From NCBI RefSeq assembly GCF_027498035.1, contig NZ_CP114978.1, positions 1,984,001-2,048,000 on the forward strand: a stretch of 64,000 bases of DNA, written 5' to 3'. A program made the translations under genes and the position numbers. The notes beneath the pieces were generated by a model. The model saw nothing but the letters and a program-made list of their open reading frames with translations. It had not been told where the DNA came from and did not search any database. Below, one piece after another: positions 51,444 through 61,580 of the stretch (positions are counted from its first letter, which is position 1; every line of letters starts with the position of its first letter). The DNA is from Pseudoxanthomonas sp. Its GTDB lineage: Bacteria > Pseudomonadota > Gammaproteobacteria > Xanthomonadales > Xanthomonadaceae.

Positions 51444-52046
51444 CTACAGCCAGCCTTTCTGCCGCGCCAGGCGATGGGCCTCGATGCGGTTGCCAACCCC
51501 CAGTTTGCTGATCGCCTCGGACAGGTAGTTGCGCACCGTGCCGTGGGAAAGATGCAGCTGCCTGGCGATGTCGGCGGCCGTGGCGCCGTCGCCGGCCAGG
51601 CGCAGGACCTGGCGCTCGCGCTCGTTGAGCGGGTCCTGTTCGGACCAGGCTTCCAACGCCAACTCCGGGGCGATCGCGCGGCCGCCGCCGTGCACGGTGC
51701 GCAGCGCATCGGCCAGGTGCTCGGGCGGGGCGTCCTTGAGCAGGTAGCCGACCACGCCGGCATCCAGCGCCCGGCGCAGGAAGCCCGGCCGGGCGAAGGT
51801 GGTGACGATCACCACGCGCGTGGCCAGTTGGTGGCGCTGGACGCGCTGGGCCAGTTCCAGACCCGACAGGCCCGGCATTTCGATATCGGTGACCAGCACG
51901 TCCGGCAACAGCCGCTGCAGGTCACGCCAGGCCGATTCGCCATCGGCCGCAGCGCCCAGCACTTCGATATCCGATTCAAGGCCCAGCAGCGCAGCCAGCG
52001 CGCCGCGGACCATGGCCTGGTCCTCGGCCAGCAGCACGCGGATCAC
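51444..52046 (-). CDS. LuxR-family response regulator (DesR-like)
   Basis: A 200-residue transcription factor. The receiver domain has the acidic pair LAEDQ, phospho-acceptor Asp in VLVTDIEMPGLSGLE, the conserved Thr in VVIVTTFARPGFL and Lys in GYLLKDAPPE. The C-terminal LuxR/NarL helix-turn-helix reads LNERERQVLRLAGDGATAAD with SHGTVRNYLSEAISKLG. It lies 143 bases downstream of the sensor kinase gene on the same strand. The DesR resemblance suggests a membrane-stress role and control of the neighbouring ABC exporter; inferred. Confidence 0.9.
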   Translation of the reverse strand: MIRVLLAEDQAMVRGALAALLGLESDIEVLGAAADGESAWRDLQRLLPDVLVTDIEMPGLSGLELAQRVQRHQLATRVVIVTTFARPGFLRRALDAGVVGYLLKDAPPEHLADALRTVHGGGRAIAPELALEAWSEQDPLNERERQVLRLAGDGATAADIARQLHLSHGTVRNYLSEAISKLGVGNRIEAHRLARQKGWL

Positions 52047-52189
52047 GGGGAAAAGGGAAAACAGGACATGGTGGGCATTCTAGTGGGATCGCCGGAGGGA
52101 ACACCTGCAACCAGGCACAGGCACGGCCGTGGCGCCGCTGGACACACATCGAAGCCGGACGCGTGGCGCGCTTCGGCGGCGACGCGGCG

Positions 52190-53392
52190 CTAGCGGGAAA
52201 GCCCCGTCGCTACTGAAACAGCTTGCGCATCCGCCTGTACGTCCACCGGGACGGGCGCCGCGCGCGTCGGCGCCCGCGCCAGGACCGTGGTGCCACGGCC
52301 GCGCGCCGAATCCAGCTGCAAACTGCCGCCCACGCCCTGGACCCGCGCGCGCATGCCATCCAGGCCGTTGCCCGGGACCAGGTCGCCGCCGCGGCCGTTG
52401 TCGTGGATGGTCAACTGCAGGGTGTCGGCATTGGCAGTGACCTGGACCTGCACATGGCTGGCCCGCGCATGACGCTGGACGTTGGTGATGGCCTCGCGCA
52501 GGACCAGGGCGAAGGCGTTTTCCACGGCCGGTGGCAGCGGCACGTCATCGACGTGGTACTGCAGGCTGATGCTGCCCGACTCCAGCATCAGCTTGGCCGA
52601 AGCCAGCTCGACCGCCAGCCGGGCCGAACGGATGCCGCTGACCGCGCGCCGCACCTGCGCCAGGGCCTCGCGCGACACCGTACTGACGTCTTCCATCTCG
52701 CGCTTGGCCGTGGCCGGATCGCGTTCGACCAGACGCACCGCCAGGTCGGATTTCAGTGCTACCAGCGACAGCGTGTGGCCGAGCAGGTCGTGCAGGTCGC
52801 GGCCGATGCGTTCGCGTTCGGCCACCGCGGCCAGGCGACGCACTTCCTCGTGGCTCAGTCGCAACGCAGCATCTTTCTGCCGGTTGAGCTGCTGCACGCC
52901 GATCACGGTGCCACTGCCCAGCACCGTGACCGGCAGCCACACCATCATCTGCCACGGGTAGCCGATCACCCAGACCAGCGCGATGAACGCGACGTTGAGC
53001 AGCACCAGCCAGGTCAGATAGCGCCGCAACATGCCCGGCCCCTCGACGCACAGGGTCAGGCAACCGAACACGAAGTAGCTGATGCCCGCCGGATACACCT
53101 TCAGCAACAGCGCGCTCATCACCACCATCGCCAGCGCATAGCGATTGCTGTGCCGCCGCGGGCGCAGTTGGGTCAGCGCATAGAGCAGCAGGAAGGTGGG
53201 GTACGACAGCAGCGTCAGTACCGTCCAGCGGGTGTCGTAGCCATCGGAATCGAACAGCGGCACCACGAAGATCCACGCCGACCACAGCAGGTGCACCGCT
53301 TCGGTCCACGGCGACTTGCCCTGGTTCAGGCGTTCGGCGGCTTCGGAGTCTTCAGCCGGGGTGAACCAGGCACGCAGCAGGCGACGGATCAT
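52190..53392 (-). CDS. Membrane sensor histidine kinase (DesK-like, HisKA_3)
   Basis: A 400-residue kinase. About five to six membrane helices in residues 35-185, then the HisKA_3 dimer/phospho domain with the H-box ERERIGRDLHDLLGHTLSLV, and a HATPase domain with N-box REAITNVQRHARA and G-box HDNGRGGDLVPGNGLDGMRA. The topology matches DesK-type thermosensors and LiaS-like kinases. I start at the ATG at 53390-53392. The gene lies between the ABC exporter genes upstream and the response regulator downstream, so all four likely form a unit. Confidence 0.88.
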   Translation of the reverse strand: MIRRLLRAWFTPAEDSEAAERLNQGKSPWTEAVHLLWSAWIFVVPLFDSDGYDTRWTVLTLLSYPTFLLLYALTQLRPRRHSNRYALAMVVMSALLLKVYPAGISYFVFGCLTLCVEGPGMLRRYLTWLVLLNVAFIALVWVIGYPWQMMVWLPVTVLGSGTVIGVQQLNRQKDAALRLSHEEVRRLAAVAERERIGRDLHDLLGHTLSLVALKSDLAVRLVERDPATAKREMEDVSTVSREALAQVRRAVSGIRSARLAVELASAKLMLESGSISLQYHVDDVPLPPAVENAFALVLREAITNVQRHARASHVQVQVTANADTLQLTIHDNGRGGDLVPGNGLDGMRARVQGVGGSLQLDSARGRGTTVLARAPTRAAPVPVDVQADAQAVSVATGLSR

Positions 53393-53456
53393 GGGGACAG
53401 GTTCGGACAGATGCGGCGATCTTGCCACCACCATGGCGATGACGTGCCGGCGCGAT

Positions 53457-54227
53457 TCACGCGCGACGCAGCCGACGCTGGGCCAGGGCGAAGCACGCGG
53501 CCGTGATCGCAGCCAGGACCACGACATGCAGCCACACCGGATGCCCACCATCGTGACCCACCACCTTCAAGGCCAGCTGGCCCAGGTGCCAGGCCGGCCA
53601 TAGCGGTGCGATCTGGCCGAAGAACGCCGGCAGCATCGACAGCGGCAGCCACAGGCCGGACAACAGGGAAAGCGGCAGGTAGACCATGTTGACCACCGCC
53701 GGTGCGCCACTGCCACCGACCAACGTGCCGATCAGCAGGCCCAGGGCGCAGAACGGCAGCACGCCCAGCACATCGACCAGCAGCAGCGTAGCCATCTGCG
53801 TCATCGACAGCTGCACGCCACCGAGCAGGCGGCCGGCCAGCATCAGCAACACGCCGATGCACACGGCGAACACCATCGCCATCAGCATCTTGGCCAGCAG
53901 TGGTGCGCCGGCCGGCACCGGCAGCGCGCGCTTGAGGGTCAGCAATCCGCGCTCGCGGTCCAGCGCCAGGCTCACGCCGAAGCCGAACAGCCCCGGCCCC
54001 ATCACCCCGAACACGCTGTAGCTGGCCATCAGGTATTGGCTGGCACCGGGGTTGCCACGATTGAGCAGCACGCCGAACAGCAGGTAGAACATCAACGGGA
54101 AGATCAGCGTCGGCAGCGCGAACGACGGCGTCCGCAGCAGGCGGATGAACTCGTAGCGCGCCTCGCGCGCGTACACGCCGGGTATGGAAGGCGCGCGAGG
54201 CGCGGTGCCCGGGATCAAGCTGTTCAT
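53457..54227 (-). CDS. ABC-2 type transporter permease
   Basis: A 256-residue permease with six membrane helices (FALPTLIFPLMFYLLFGVLL; LLLVDVLGVLPFCALGLLIG; PAVVNMVYLPLSLLSGLWLP). ABC-2 permeases export drugs, lipids or peptides. The start ATG at 54225-54227 overlaps the stop of the ATPase gene, so the pair is co-translated. The DesK-like kinase gene starts 65 bases downstream. Confidence 0.88.
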   Translation of the reverse strand: MNSLIPGTAPRAPSIPGVYAREARYEFIRLLRTPSFALPTLIFPLMFYLLFGVLLNRGNPGASQYLMASYSVFGVMGPGLFGFGVSLALDRERGLLTLKRALPVPAGAPLLAKMLMAMVFAVCIGVLLMLAGRLLGGVQLSMTQMATLLLVDVLGVLPFCALGLLIGTLVGGSGAPAVVNMVYLPLSLLSGLWLPLSMLPAFFGQIAPLWPAWHLGQLALKVVGHDGGHPVWLHVVVLAAITAACFALAQRRLRRA

Positions 54228-55129
54228 GCAGCCTCCTGCTGGTCGGTGATGGCGAGGAACGCATCGGCCAGGCCGGCGCGGCGGACCTCAAGGTCATGGA
54301 GGTGCGGATCGGCCTGCAACAGGCGCGCGACGATGGGTTCGGCCGGCTCGGCCTGGATCTCGATGGCCGCGCCATCGCGCCGTGCGCTGTGCACGCCCGG
54401 CCAGCACGCAATGGCATCGGCATCCAGATCAGTCTGCGCGCGGATGCAGCGCTGCAGCACGCTGGCGCGGATCTGGGAGACGCTGCCGCGGGCGACGATG
54501 CGCCCTGCCTGCAACACCGCGACGTCATCGGCCAGCGCTTCGGCTTCTTCCAGGTAGTGCGTGGTCAGCAGCACCGCGCAGCCGGCGGCGGCACGTTCGC
54601 CGATCGCCGCCCACAGCTGGCGACGCGCCTGGATATCCATGCCGGTGGTGGGTTCGTCCAGGAACAGCACCTGTGGCCGCCCGCAGATCGCCAGGGCGAA
54701 CTGTACGCGGCGCTGCTGGCCACCGGACAGGGCTCCGTAGCGGCGGCGCAGCAGCCCATCCAGCCCGGCGATGGCCACGCAGTCGGCCACGCTCAAGGCC
54801 TCGGCGTAATAGCCGCGCGTCTGCGCCAGCAGTTCGCCAACGTGCAGGGTGTCCGGCAACGCCGCGCTCTGCAGCATCACGCCGACGCGGCGGCGCACGC
54901 CTATGTCCTGCGGCGACTGACCGAACAGCAAGGCCTGCCCGGCATCGGCACGCTGCAGGCCCAGCAGCAGCGACACCACGGTGCTCTTGCCGGCGCCGTT
55001 CGGCCCAAGCAGGGCCAGGACACGGCCGGGCTGCAGCGCCAGGTCCACGCCATCGAGCGCAGTCAACGCGCCATAACGCTTGTGGATGCCATGCAGGGAA
55101 GCGGGTGCGGCCGCGTGCTGCGGGTCCAT
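54224..55129 (-). CDS. ABC transporter ATP-binding protein (drug-exporter type)
   Basis: A 301-residue ATPase with Walker A GPNGAGKSTVVSLLLGL, signature LSGGQQRRVQFA, Walker B QVLFLDEPTTGMDIQARRQL and H-loop LLTTHYLEEAEALAD. The DrrA/CcmA-like form pairs with ABC-2 permeases. The C-terminal 80 residues (RCIRAQTDLDADAIACWPG) match the extra domain of such exporters. Start ATG 55127-55129. A divergent promoter region separates it from the MacA-like gene. Confidence 0.9.
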   Translation of the reverse strand: MDPQHAAAPASLHGIHKRYGALTALDGVDLALQPGRVLALLGPNGAGKSTVVSLLLGLQRADAGQALLFGQSPQDIGVRRRVGVMLQSAALPDTLHVGELLAQTRGYYAEALSVADCVAIAGLDGLLRRRYGALSGGQQRRVQFALAICGRPQVLFLDEPTTGMDIQARRQLWAAIGERAAAGCAVLLTTHYLEEAEALADDVAVLQAGRIVARGSVSQIRASVLQRCIRAQTDLDADAIACWPGVHSARRDGAAIEIQAEPAEPIVARLLQADPHLHDLEVRRAGLADAFLAITDQQEAA

Positions 55130-55361
55130 ACGTATCTGCCATTACCGGGGAGTGCAGTTAGCCTGCGCCTTGCGGGCGGGGCGCTGGCAGTGGCCGACAT
55201 CAGGGATTGCAGGTGACACCTGTCACTGGCCTGGCGCCATGGGTGCCGCGCATGCTGCGCCCGGTGCCAGCCGTTCGACCGGAAGGTTGTGACTTCCGGC
55301 AGCTTGGTGCGAACCACCCGTCTGGTCACACTCGCGCTTCAACGACGTCATTGATGGATCC

Positions 55362-56603
55362 ATGAACGCCTCTGCCGAACTCCTGAAGGAACTCCGCATC
55401 GACCGCAGCGCGCGCCCACCGCCGCCTTCGCGCCGTGGCCTCTGGATCGCGCTGGCCGTGGTCCTGGTGCTGTTGCTGCTGGCGGGCGGCGCCTGGTTCG
55501 CGCTGGGCCAGACCAAGCCGGTGGATGTGCGCACCGCGCCGGTGAAAGCGATGAGCAGCGATGGCGCCAGCGCCTCGGTACTCGATGCCACCGGCTACGT
55601 GGTCGCGCGCCGCATCGCCACCGTGTCGGCGCAGATCACCGGCCGCGTGGAAGAAGTGATGATCGAGGAAGGCCAGCGGGTCGAGGAAGGCCAGGTGCTG
55701 GCGCGCCTGGACCCGATCAACGCCGATGCCGAACGCAACCTGGCCCAGTCGCAACTGGCGTCTTCGCAGAGCCAGGTGGAGAACGTGCAAGCCCAGCTGA
55801 CCCGCGCCGAGGCCGAAGCCAGGCGCCTGGATGCACTGGTCGCCGAACAGCTGGTGTCGCGTTCGCAGTACGACCAGCAGGTGGCCGACCGCGATGCCCT
55901 GCGCGCGCAACTGCAGACCGCGCGCCGCAACGTGCAGGTCGCACGCGACCAGCTGAAGATCTCCACCATCGGCAAGGACTACACGGTGGTGCGCGCGCCG
56001 TTCGCCGGCATCATCACCGCCAAGTCCGCGCAACCGGGCGAGATCGTGTCACCGCTGTCGGCCGGCGGTGGCTTCACCCGCACCGGCATCGGCACCATCG
56101 TCGACATGGACTCGCTGGAAGTGGAAGTGGACGTGGGCGAGGCCTACATCGGCCGCGTGCAACCCAAGATGCCGGTCGAAGCCACGCTCAATGCCTATCC
56201 GGACTGGAAGATCCCGGCCGACGTCATCGCCGTGATTCCCACCGCCGACCGCGGCAAGGCCACGGTCAAGGTGCGCATCGCGTTGAAGGTGAAAGACCCG
56301 CGCATCGTCCCTGAGATGGGCGTCAACGTCAGCTTCCTGGAAACCGAGTCGAAAGCGCAGGCCACGCAGCCGCAGGGCGTGCGTGTGCCGGTCGCCGCAA
56401 TCACCGAACGCGACGGCGCGCAGGCGGCTTTCGTGGTCGTGGATGACAAGGTGCAGCAACGCACGCTCAAACCCGGCGCCACCCTGGCCAACGACCGCCA
56501 GATCCTGGGCGGCCTGCAGGCCGGCGAAACCGTGGTGCTGGACCCGCCGCCGACCCTGAAGGATGGCGATGCCGTCGCGCCTGCCGCGGGAACCTCGCCA
56601 TAA
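55362..56603 (+). CDS. Periplasmic adaptor subunit (MacA/HlyD family)
   Basis: A 413-residue membrane fusion protein. A single N-terminal membrane helix (GLWIALAVVLVLLLLAGGAW) anchors a periplasmic part with a lipoyl domain (ARRIATVSAQITGRVEEVMI), an alpha-helical hairpin (SQSQVENVQAQLTRAEAEAR), the second lipoyl half (DYTVVRAPFAGIITAKSAQP) and beta-barrel/proximal domains. It would link the ABC transporter encoded downstream to an outer-membrane channel, as MacA does for MacB. Start ATG 55362, near a possible promoter in the 230-base divergent spacer. Confidence 0.88.
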   Translation: MNASAELLKELRIDRSARPPPPSRRGLWIALAVVLVLLLLAGGAWFALGQTKPVDVRTAPVKAMSSDGASASVLDATGYVVARRIATVSAQITGRVEEVMIEEGQRVEEGQVLARLDPINADAERNLAQSQLASSQSQVENVQAQLTRAEAEARRLDALVAEQLVSRSQYDQQVADRDALRAQLQTARRNVQVARDQLKISTIGKDYTVVRAPFAGIITAKSAQPGEIVSPLSAGGGFTRTGIGTIVDMDSLEVEVDVGEAYIGRVQPKMPVEATLNAYPDWKIPADVIAVIPTADRGKATVKVRIALKVKDPRIVPEMGVNVSFLETESKAQATQPQGVRVPVAAITERDGAQAAFVVVDDKVQQRTLKPGATLANDRQILGGLQAGETVVLDPPPTLKDGDAVAPAAGTSP

Positions 56604-56614
56604 GGAACCATGTG

Positions 56615-57040
56615 ATGCAGGGCGAAGCCACCTATCTCGATATCACCCCGCAGGCCGGTCAGGCCTTCTTCTCCGCGCCACCGCCTGGCGAACTGGTGAT
56701 GCTCAATCTGCTGCGCTTCCGGGCCGTGGCGGATTATTCGGCGACGCCCGCGCTCGCGCCGGCCACGCCGATCAGCGGCGAGGACGCGTATCGCCGCTAC
56801 ATCGCGCACACCGCGCCATTGCTGGAGCGCTCGGGCGGCCAGGTGATGTTCCTCGGGCGCGCCCATGTCCAGCTGATCGGTCCACCCGGTGAATATTGGG
56901 ACGCGGCAATGTTGGTGCGTCAGCGCGATGCGCGGACCTTTCTTGCCTTCGCATCGGACCCGGAAAGCCAGGCCGGCATCGGCCACCGCACCGCAGCGCT
57001 GGCCGATTCACGCCTGTTGCCGTTGACCCAGGATTTCTGA
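56615..57040 (+). CDS. DUF1330-like protein inside the exporter cluster
   Basis: A 141-residue protein with a DUF1330/dimeric alpha-beta barrel pattern (LVMLNLLRFRAVADYS; YRRYIAHTAPLLERSGGQVM; YWDAAMLVRQRDARTFLAFA). Such small ferredoxin-like-fold proteins are often co-factor-free enzymes or binding proteins; function unknown. AAGGA at 56602-56606 favours the ATG at 56615 over the GTG just before it. It sits between the adaptor and the ATPase genes on the same strand, an unusual position for this family. Confidence 0.75.
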   Translation: MQGEATYLDITPQAGQAFFSAPPPGELVMLNLLRFRAVADYSATPALAPATPISGEDAYRRYIAHTAPLLERSGGQVMFLGRAHVQLIGPPGEYWDAAMLVRQRDARTFLAFASDPESQAGIGHRTAALADSRLLPLTQDF

Positions 57041-57101
57041 AACCTGCGACGGGCACCTTCTCTGCCCGTCGTTCCATCGCTTCATCCATGAGGATCGCGC
57101 C

Positions 57102-57791
<690 letters not shown>

Positions 57792-57801
57792 GGAGCCGGC
57801 C

Positions 57802-58970
57802 ATGAAATACCTGCACCTGATCTGGGCGGCGCTGTTCCGGCGCAAGACCCGCACGTTCCTGACCCTGGTGTCGATCCTGGCGGCGTTCCTGCTGTTCGGC
57901 CTGCTCAACGGCGTGCGCGAAAGCTTCGCGCAGGCCGGCCAGAGCGCGCAGGGTGCCAAGCGCCTGCAGACCGGTTCGCGCCTGTCCTTCATCGACACCT
58001 TGCCACTGGCCCTCAACGACCGCATCACGCGCGTCGATGGCGTGACCAAGGTGACCTACGCCAACTGGTTCGGTGGCGCCTACCAGGAGCGCCGCGCAAC
58101 CAGATCTTCAGCTTCGCCGTAGCCCCCAACTACCTGGACCTGTATCCGGAGATCGAGGTCGACCAGGCACAGCGCGAAGCCTTCGCCAACACACGCACCG
58201 GCATCCTGGTCGGCCAGGGGCTGATGAAGCGTTTCGGCTGGAAGGTCGGGCAGAAGATCCCGCTGCTGTCGACCATCTTCCCCAACAGCGATGGCAGCAA
58301 GAACTGGTCCTTCGACATCGTCGGCGTCCTGCGCAGCAACAACGAGGCCAGCGCCGGCTGGGACGACCAGATGATCCTGCTGCACTGGAAGTACTTCGAC
58401 GAATCCTCGCCGTACAACCGCGGCTCGGTGGGCTGGTACGTGTCCGGCGTGGCCGATGCCAACCAGGCCGACCGCGTGGCCAAGGGCATCGATGCGCTGT
58501 CGGCCAACTCCGACCACGAGACGAAAACCCAGACCGAATCGGCGGCGATGGCCTCGTGGATGAAACAGACCGCCGACATCGGCCTGATCGTCGGCTCGAT
58601 CATGGGCGCGGTGTTCTTCACCCTGCTGCTGCTCACCGGCAACACGATGGCGCTGGCCGTGCGCGAGCGCATCCCGGAACTGGCGGTGCTCAAGGTGATC
58701 GGCTTCCGCGATGGCGCAGTGCTGGGCCTGGTGCTGGCCGAATCGGTGCTGCAAGTGGTGCTGGGCGGCGTGCTGGGGTTGGGCATCGCTGCGCTGCTGG
58801 GACCGATCCTGACCACCGCCACCGGCGGGGCGATCACCATGCCGCCGGTGGGCCTGCGCAGCTGGTCGCTGGGCCTGGCGCTGATGGTGGGCATCGGCCT
58901 GCTGGTCGGCCTGCTGCCCGCGCTGCGCGCCGGGCGCCTGAACATCGTCGACGCCCTGGCCGGGCGCTAA
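57802..58970 (+). pseudogene. FtsX-like ABC permease 1, interrupted by a -1 frameshift
   Basis: Together the two frames encode about 390 residues of a MacB/FtsX-type permease. Frame one starts at ATG 57802 (AGGAG nearby) with the first membrane helix (FLTLVSILAAFLLFGLLNGV) and runs to about 58090 (VTYANWFGGAYQ). From there the conserved sequence (NQIFSFAVAPNYLDLYPEIE) continues in another frame, with one base missing near 58087-58095, to the stop at 58970. The C-terminal helices (LIVGSIMGAVFFTLLLLTGN; LGLALMVGIGLLVGLLPALR) are intact. The ATPase before it and the second permease after it are intact, so a sequencing error is plausible. Confidence 0.85.
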
Positions 58971-58980
58971 GGAGACTTCC

Positions 58981-60306
58981 ATGCGATTCCTGAAATCCTT
59001 CGGTCGCGGCCTGGGCCTGTTCGTGCTGGTGTTGCTGGGCGTGGCCGCCTGGCTGGTGCTGCCATGGTTCGTGTTGCTGGCCCTGGTGGTGGTGTTCGCG
59101 CTGTGGATGCTGCTGACCCGGCGCGGCCGCCAGGCCGGATCGGTGACCCAGGTCGGCCTGAGCACGCTGCGCCAGCGCATCGGTTCGTCGTCGGTGATCG
59201 TGATCGGCATCGCCGGCGTGGTCGCGGTGCTGGTGGCGCTGCTGGCGATGGCCGAGGGCTACCGCACCACGCTGCGCGCCAGCGGCAGCGAGGGCACCGC
59301 CATCGTGCTGCGCGGCGCGTCCTCGGCCGAGGTGATGTCGACCCTGTCGCACGACGCGGTCAACCAGATCGCACAGGCGCCGGGCGTGGCGCGTGACGCA
59401 CAGAACCGCGCCCTGACCTCGCCCGAACTGGTGGTCGCCGCCAACCTGCCGGTGCGCAACGGTGGCCCGGACGAAGACGGCAGCGTACAGCTGCGCGGCG
59501 TGGGCGAAGCCGCCTGGGCCGTGCGCCCCAACGTCAAGGTCGTGCAGGGCGCCAAGTTCGCGCCCGGCAAGCGCGAGCTGATGGCCGGCGTCGGCGCGCA
59601 ACGCCAGTTCAAGGGGCTGGAACCGGGCAAGCAGATCCGCCTGGGCAGCCAGCTGTGGACGGTCACCGGGATCTTCCAGGCCGGCGATGCGACCGATTCG
59701 GAGCTGTGGGCCGATGCCGAAGTGGTCGCCACCACCTACCGCCGCGGCAGCACCCGCACCTCGGTGACGGCCAAGCTGACCAGCCCGCAGGCCTTCGCCG
59801 GCTTCAAGGCCGCGCTGGCCACCAACCCGCAGCTGGACGTGGATGCCGACACCACGCTGTCCTACTTCAGCAAGCAGTCCGAAACGATGACCAAGATCAT
59901 CCGCGCCATCGGCATGGTGGTCGGCGCGATCATGGGCATCGGCGCGGTGTTCGGCGCGCTCAACACCATGTTCGCCACGGTCGCCTCGCGTGCCCGCGAG
60001 ATCGCCACGCTGCGCGCGATCGGTTTCCGCGGCCTGCCGGTGGTGGTGGCGGTGATGCTGGAAACCATGCTGCTGGCGCTACTGGGTGGCGTGCTGGGCG
60101 GCGTGATCGCCTGGGTGATCTTCAACGGCTTCACCGCCTCGACCCTGGCCGGCGGCATCGGCCAGATGACCTTTGCCTTTGACGTGTCCCCGGATGTGCT
60201 GTGGACCGGGATCAAGTGGGCGCTGGCGATTGGCTTCGTGGGCGGCCTGTTCCCCGCCCTGCGTGCCGCCCGCCTGCCGATCACCGTCGCCCTGCGCGAG
60301 GTGTAA
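58981..60306 (+). CDS. FtsX-like ABC permease 2
   Basis: A 441-residue permease of the MacB/FtsX type. Three N-terminal helices in about the first 100 residues (a doubled start: FVLVLLGVAAWLVLPWFVLL and SSVIVIGIAGVVAVLVALLA), a periplasmic domain at about 100-300 (TSPELVVAANLPVRNGGPD), and C-terminal helices (GMVVGAIMGIGAVFGALNTM; VVVAVMLETMLLALLGGVLG). The coupling motif EIATLRAIGFRG, which contacts the ATPase, is clear. It lies ten bases after the first permease and would form a heterodimer with it. Confidence 0.9.
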   Translation: MRFLKSFGRGLGLFVLVLLGVAAWLVLPWFVLLALVVVFALWMLLTRRGRQAGSVTQVGLSTLRQRIGSSSVIVIGIAGVVAVLVALLAMAEGYRTTLRASGSEGTAIVLRGASSAEVMSTLSHDAVNQIAQAPGVARDAQNRALTSPELVVAANLPVRNGGPDEDGSVQLRGVGEAAWAVRPNVKVVQGAKFAPGKRELMAGVGAQRQFKGLEPGKQIRLGSQLWTVTGIFQAGDATDSELWADAEVVATTYRRGSTRTSVTAKLTSPQAFAGFKAALATNPQLDVDADTTLSYFSKQSETMTKIIRAIGMVVGAIMGIGAVFGALNTMFATVASRAREIATLRAIGFRGLPVVVAVMLETMLLALLGGVLGGVIAWVIFNGFTASTLAGGIGQMTFAFDVSPDVLWTGIKWALAIGFVGGLFPALRAARLPITVALREV

Positions 60307-60459
60307 CCGGCTGCATCGAGGGGTGGATCGATGGGTGGCCTGGTCGGCCGCCCATCGGCGCAGATTGCAGATGTCACGACACTGTCATGCCGGTGCGATA
60401 GCGCCGTGGGAAACGGCCGCGCTACGCTGCGCGGCCGCCTGTTTTCGTCTCTTGCGCCG

Positions 60460-61572
60460 ATGTCCCGCCTGCTCCTGCTGGTCTGCACGTGCTGCCTGTT
60501 GCTGGCCGCCTGCATTCCGCCCCACTCCACATCGCTGAGCAATCGCCTGGTCGCGCCCGGTGGCGTGTCGCCATTGCTGGACAGCGCGCATGTGGAATCG
60601 CTGATGGCACGCCTGCCCACGCGCAGCGGCCGGCTACCGGGCGAAGGCGGTGTGCCGATCTTCTGGCGTGCGCTGGACCCGGGCAATTACCAGCTGGATT
60701 ACCGCTACACCGGCAATCCTGACGGCACGGCGATGCAGCAGGTGGCCTTCGACGTGGGCTTCGTGCGCCCGCAGGCGCAGCCGGCGCCACGCGGCACAGT
60801 GGTGCTGCTGCACGGCTGGATGATGGATGGTGATTCGCTGATGCCCTGGGCGCTGCAGCTTGCGCAGGCCGGCTATCGCACGATCAGCCTGGACCTGCGC
60901 AACCACGGGCGTTCGGGCAGCGGCCCATCCGGCTATGGCACGCGTGAAGGCGAAGACGTGGCCCAGGTCGTATCCGAACTGCGCGCGCGCGGCGAGATCG
61001 CCGGGCCGCTGTATCTGTTCGGCGTGTCCTATGGCGCGGCCACGGCAATCTTCGCCGCGCACGACCTGGGCGACCAGGTCGCCGGCGTGGTGGCGATGGA
61101 GTCGTTCGCCAACGCCGGGCGCGGCATCCGCGACATGGTCCCGCACATGCTCGACAGCCGGCCGGACACCTGGAAGAGCGCCGCGACCACGCTGATCGCG
61201 CAGGCCACTTATGGCCGCCAGAACCTGGATGCGGTGATTGCCGCGGCCGACGCGCAGCTCAAGCTCAACCTGGATGACGTGGACGTGGCCAGCGCGCTGC
61301 GTGACACCCCGGCCTGCGTGTTGATCATGCATGGCCGCAACGACCACCATATCCCGGTCGCGCATGGCCGCATGCTCGCCGCGGCCGCGCCGCGCGATGG
61401 CTATCTGGAAGTGCCCGGCGAAACCCACCTGAGCCTGCCGATGCGCCTGGACCGGCTGGCACCGACGGTGGACGACTGGTTCGCCGCCACCGCCTCGCGC
61501 CGCGCAAGCTGCCCGACGCCGCAGCCGCTGACCCCAGCCCACGACACAACGCTGGTCGCCAGCGCGCACTGA
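60460..61572 (+). CDS. Alpha/beta hydrolase lipoprotein
   Basis: A 370-residue protein. A lipoprotein signal (LLLVCTCCLLLAACIPPHS) predicts anchoring through that cysteine. The hydrolase domain has oxyanion part VVLLHGWMMDGDSLMPWALQ, nucleophile elbow FGVSYGAATA, Asp in MHGRNDHHIPV and His in PGETHLSLP. It looks like a serine hydrolase acting at the cell envelope; substrate unknown. The frame is open further upstream, but the ATG at 60460 begins the signal sequence. Confidence 0.83.
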   Translation: MSRLLLLVCTCCLLLAACIPPHSTSLSNRLVAPGGVSPLLDSAHVESLMARLPTRSGRLPGEGGVPIFWRALDPGNYQLDYRYTGNPDGTAMQQVAFDVGFVRPQAQPAPRGTVVLLHGWMMDGDSLMPWALQLAQAGYRTISLDLRNHGRSGSGPSGYGTREGEDVAQVVSELRARGEIAGPLYLFGVSYGAATAIFAAHDLGDQVAGVVAMESFANAGRGIRDMVPHMLDSRPDTWKSAATTLIAQATYGRQNLDAVIAAADAQLKLNLDDVDVASALRDTPACVLIMHGRNDHHIPVAHGRMLAAAAPRDGYLEVPGETHLSLPMRLDRLAPTVDDWFAATASRRASCPTPQPLTPAHDTTLVASAH

Positions 61573-61580
61573 GGCATCGC

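Noticed and set aside
58073..58993. Long arginine- and glycine-rich reading frame overlapping the permease
   Set aside because: It is an out-of-frame shadow of the conserved permease sequence; composition and lack of any family support this.
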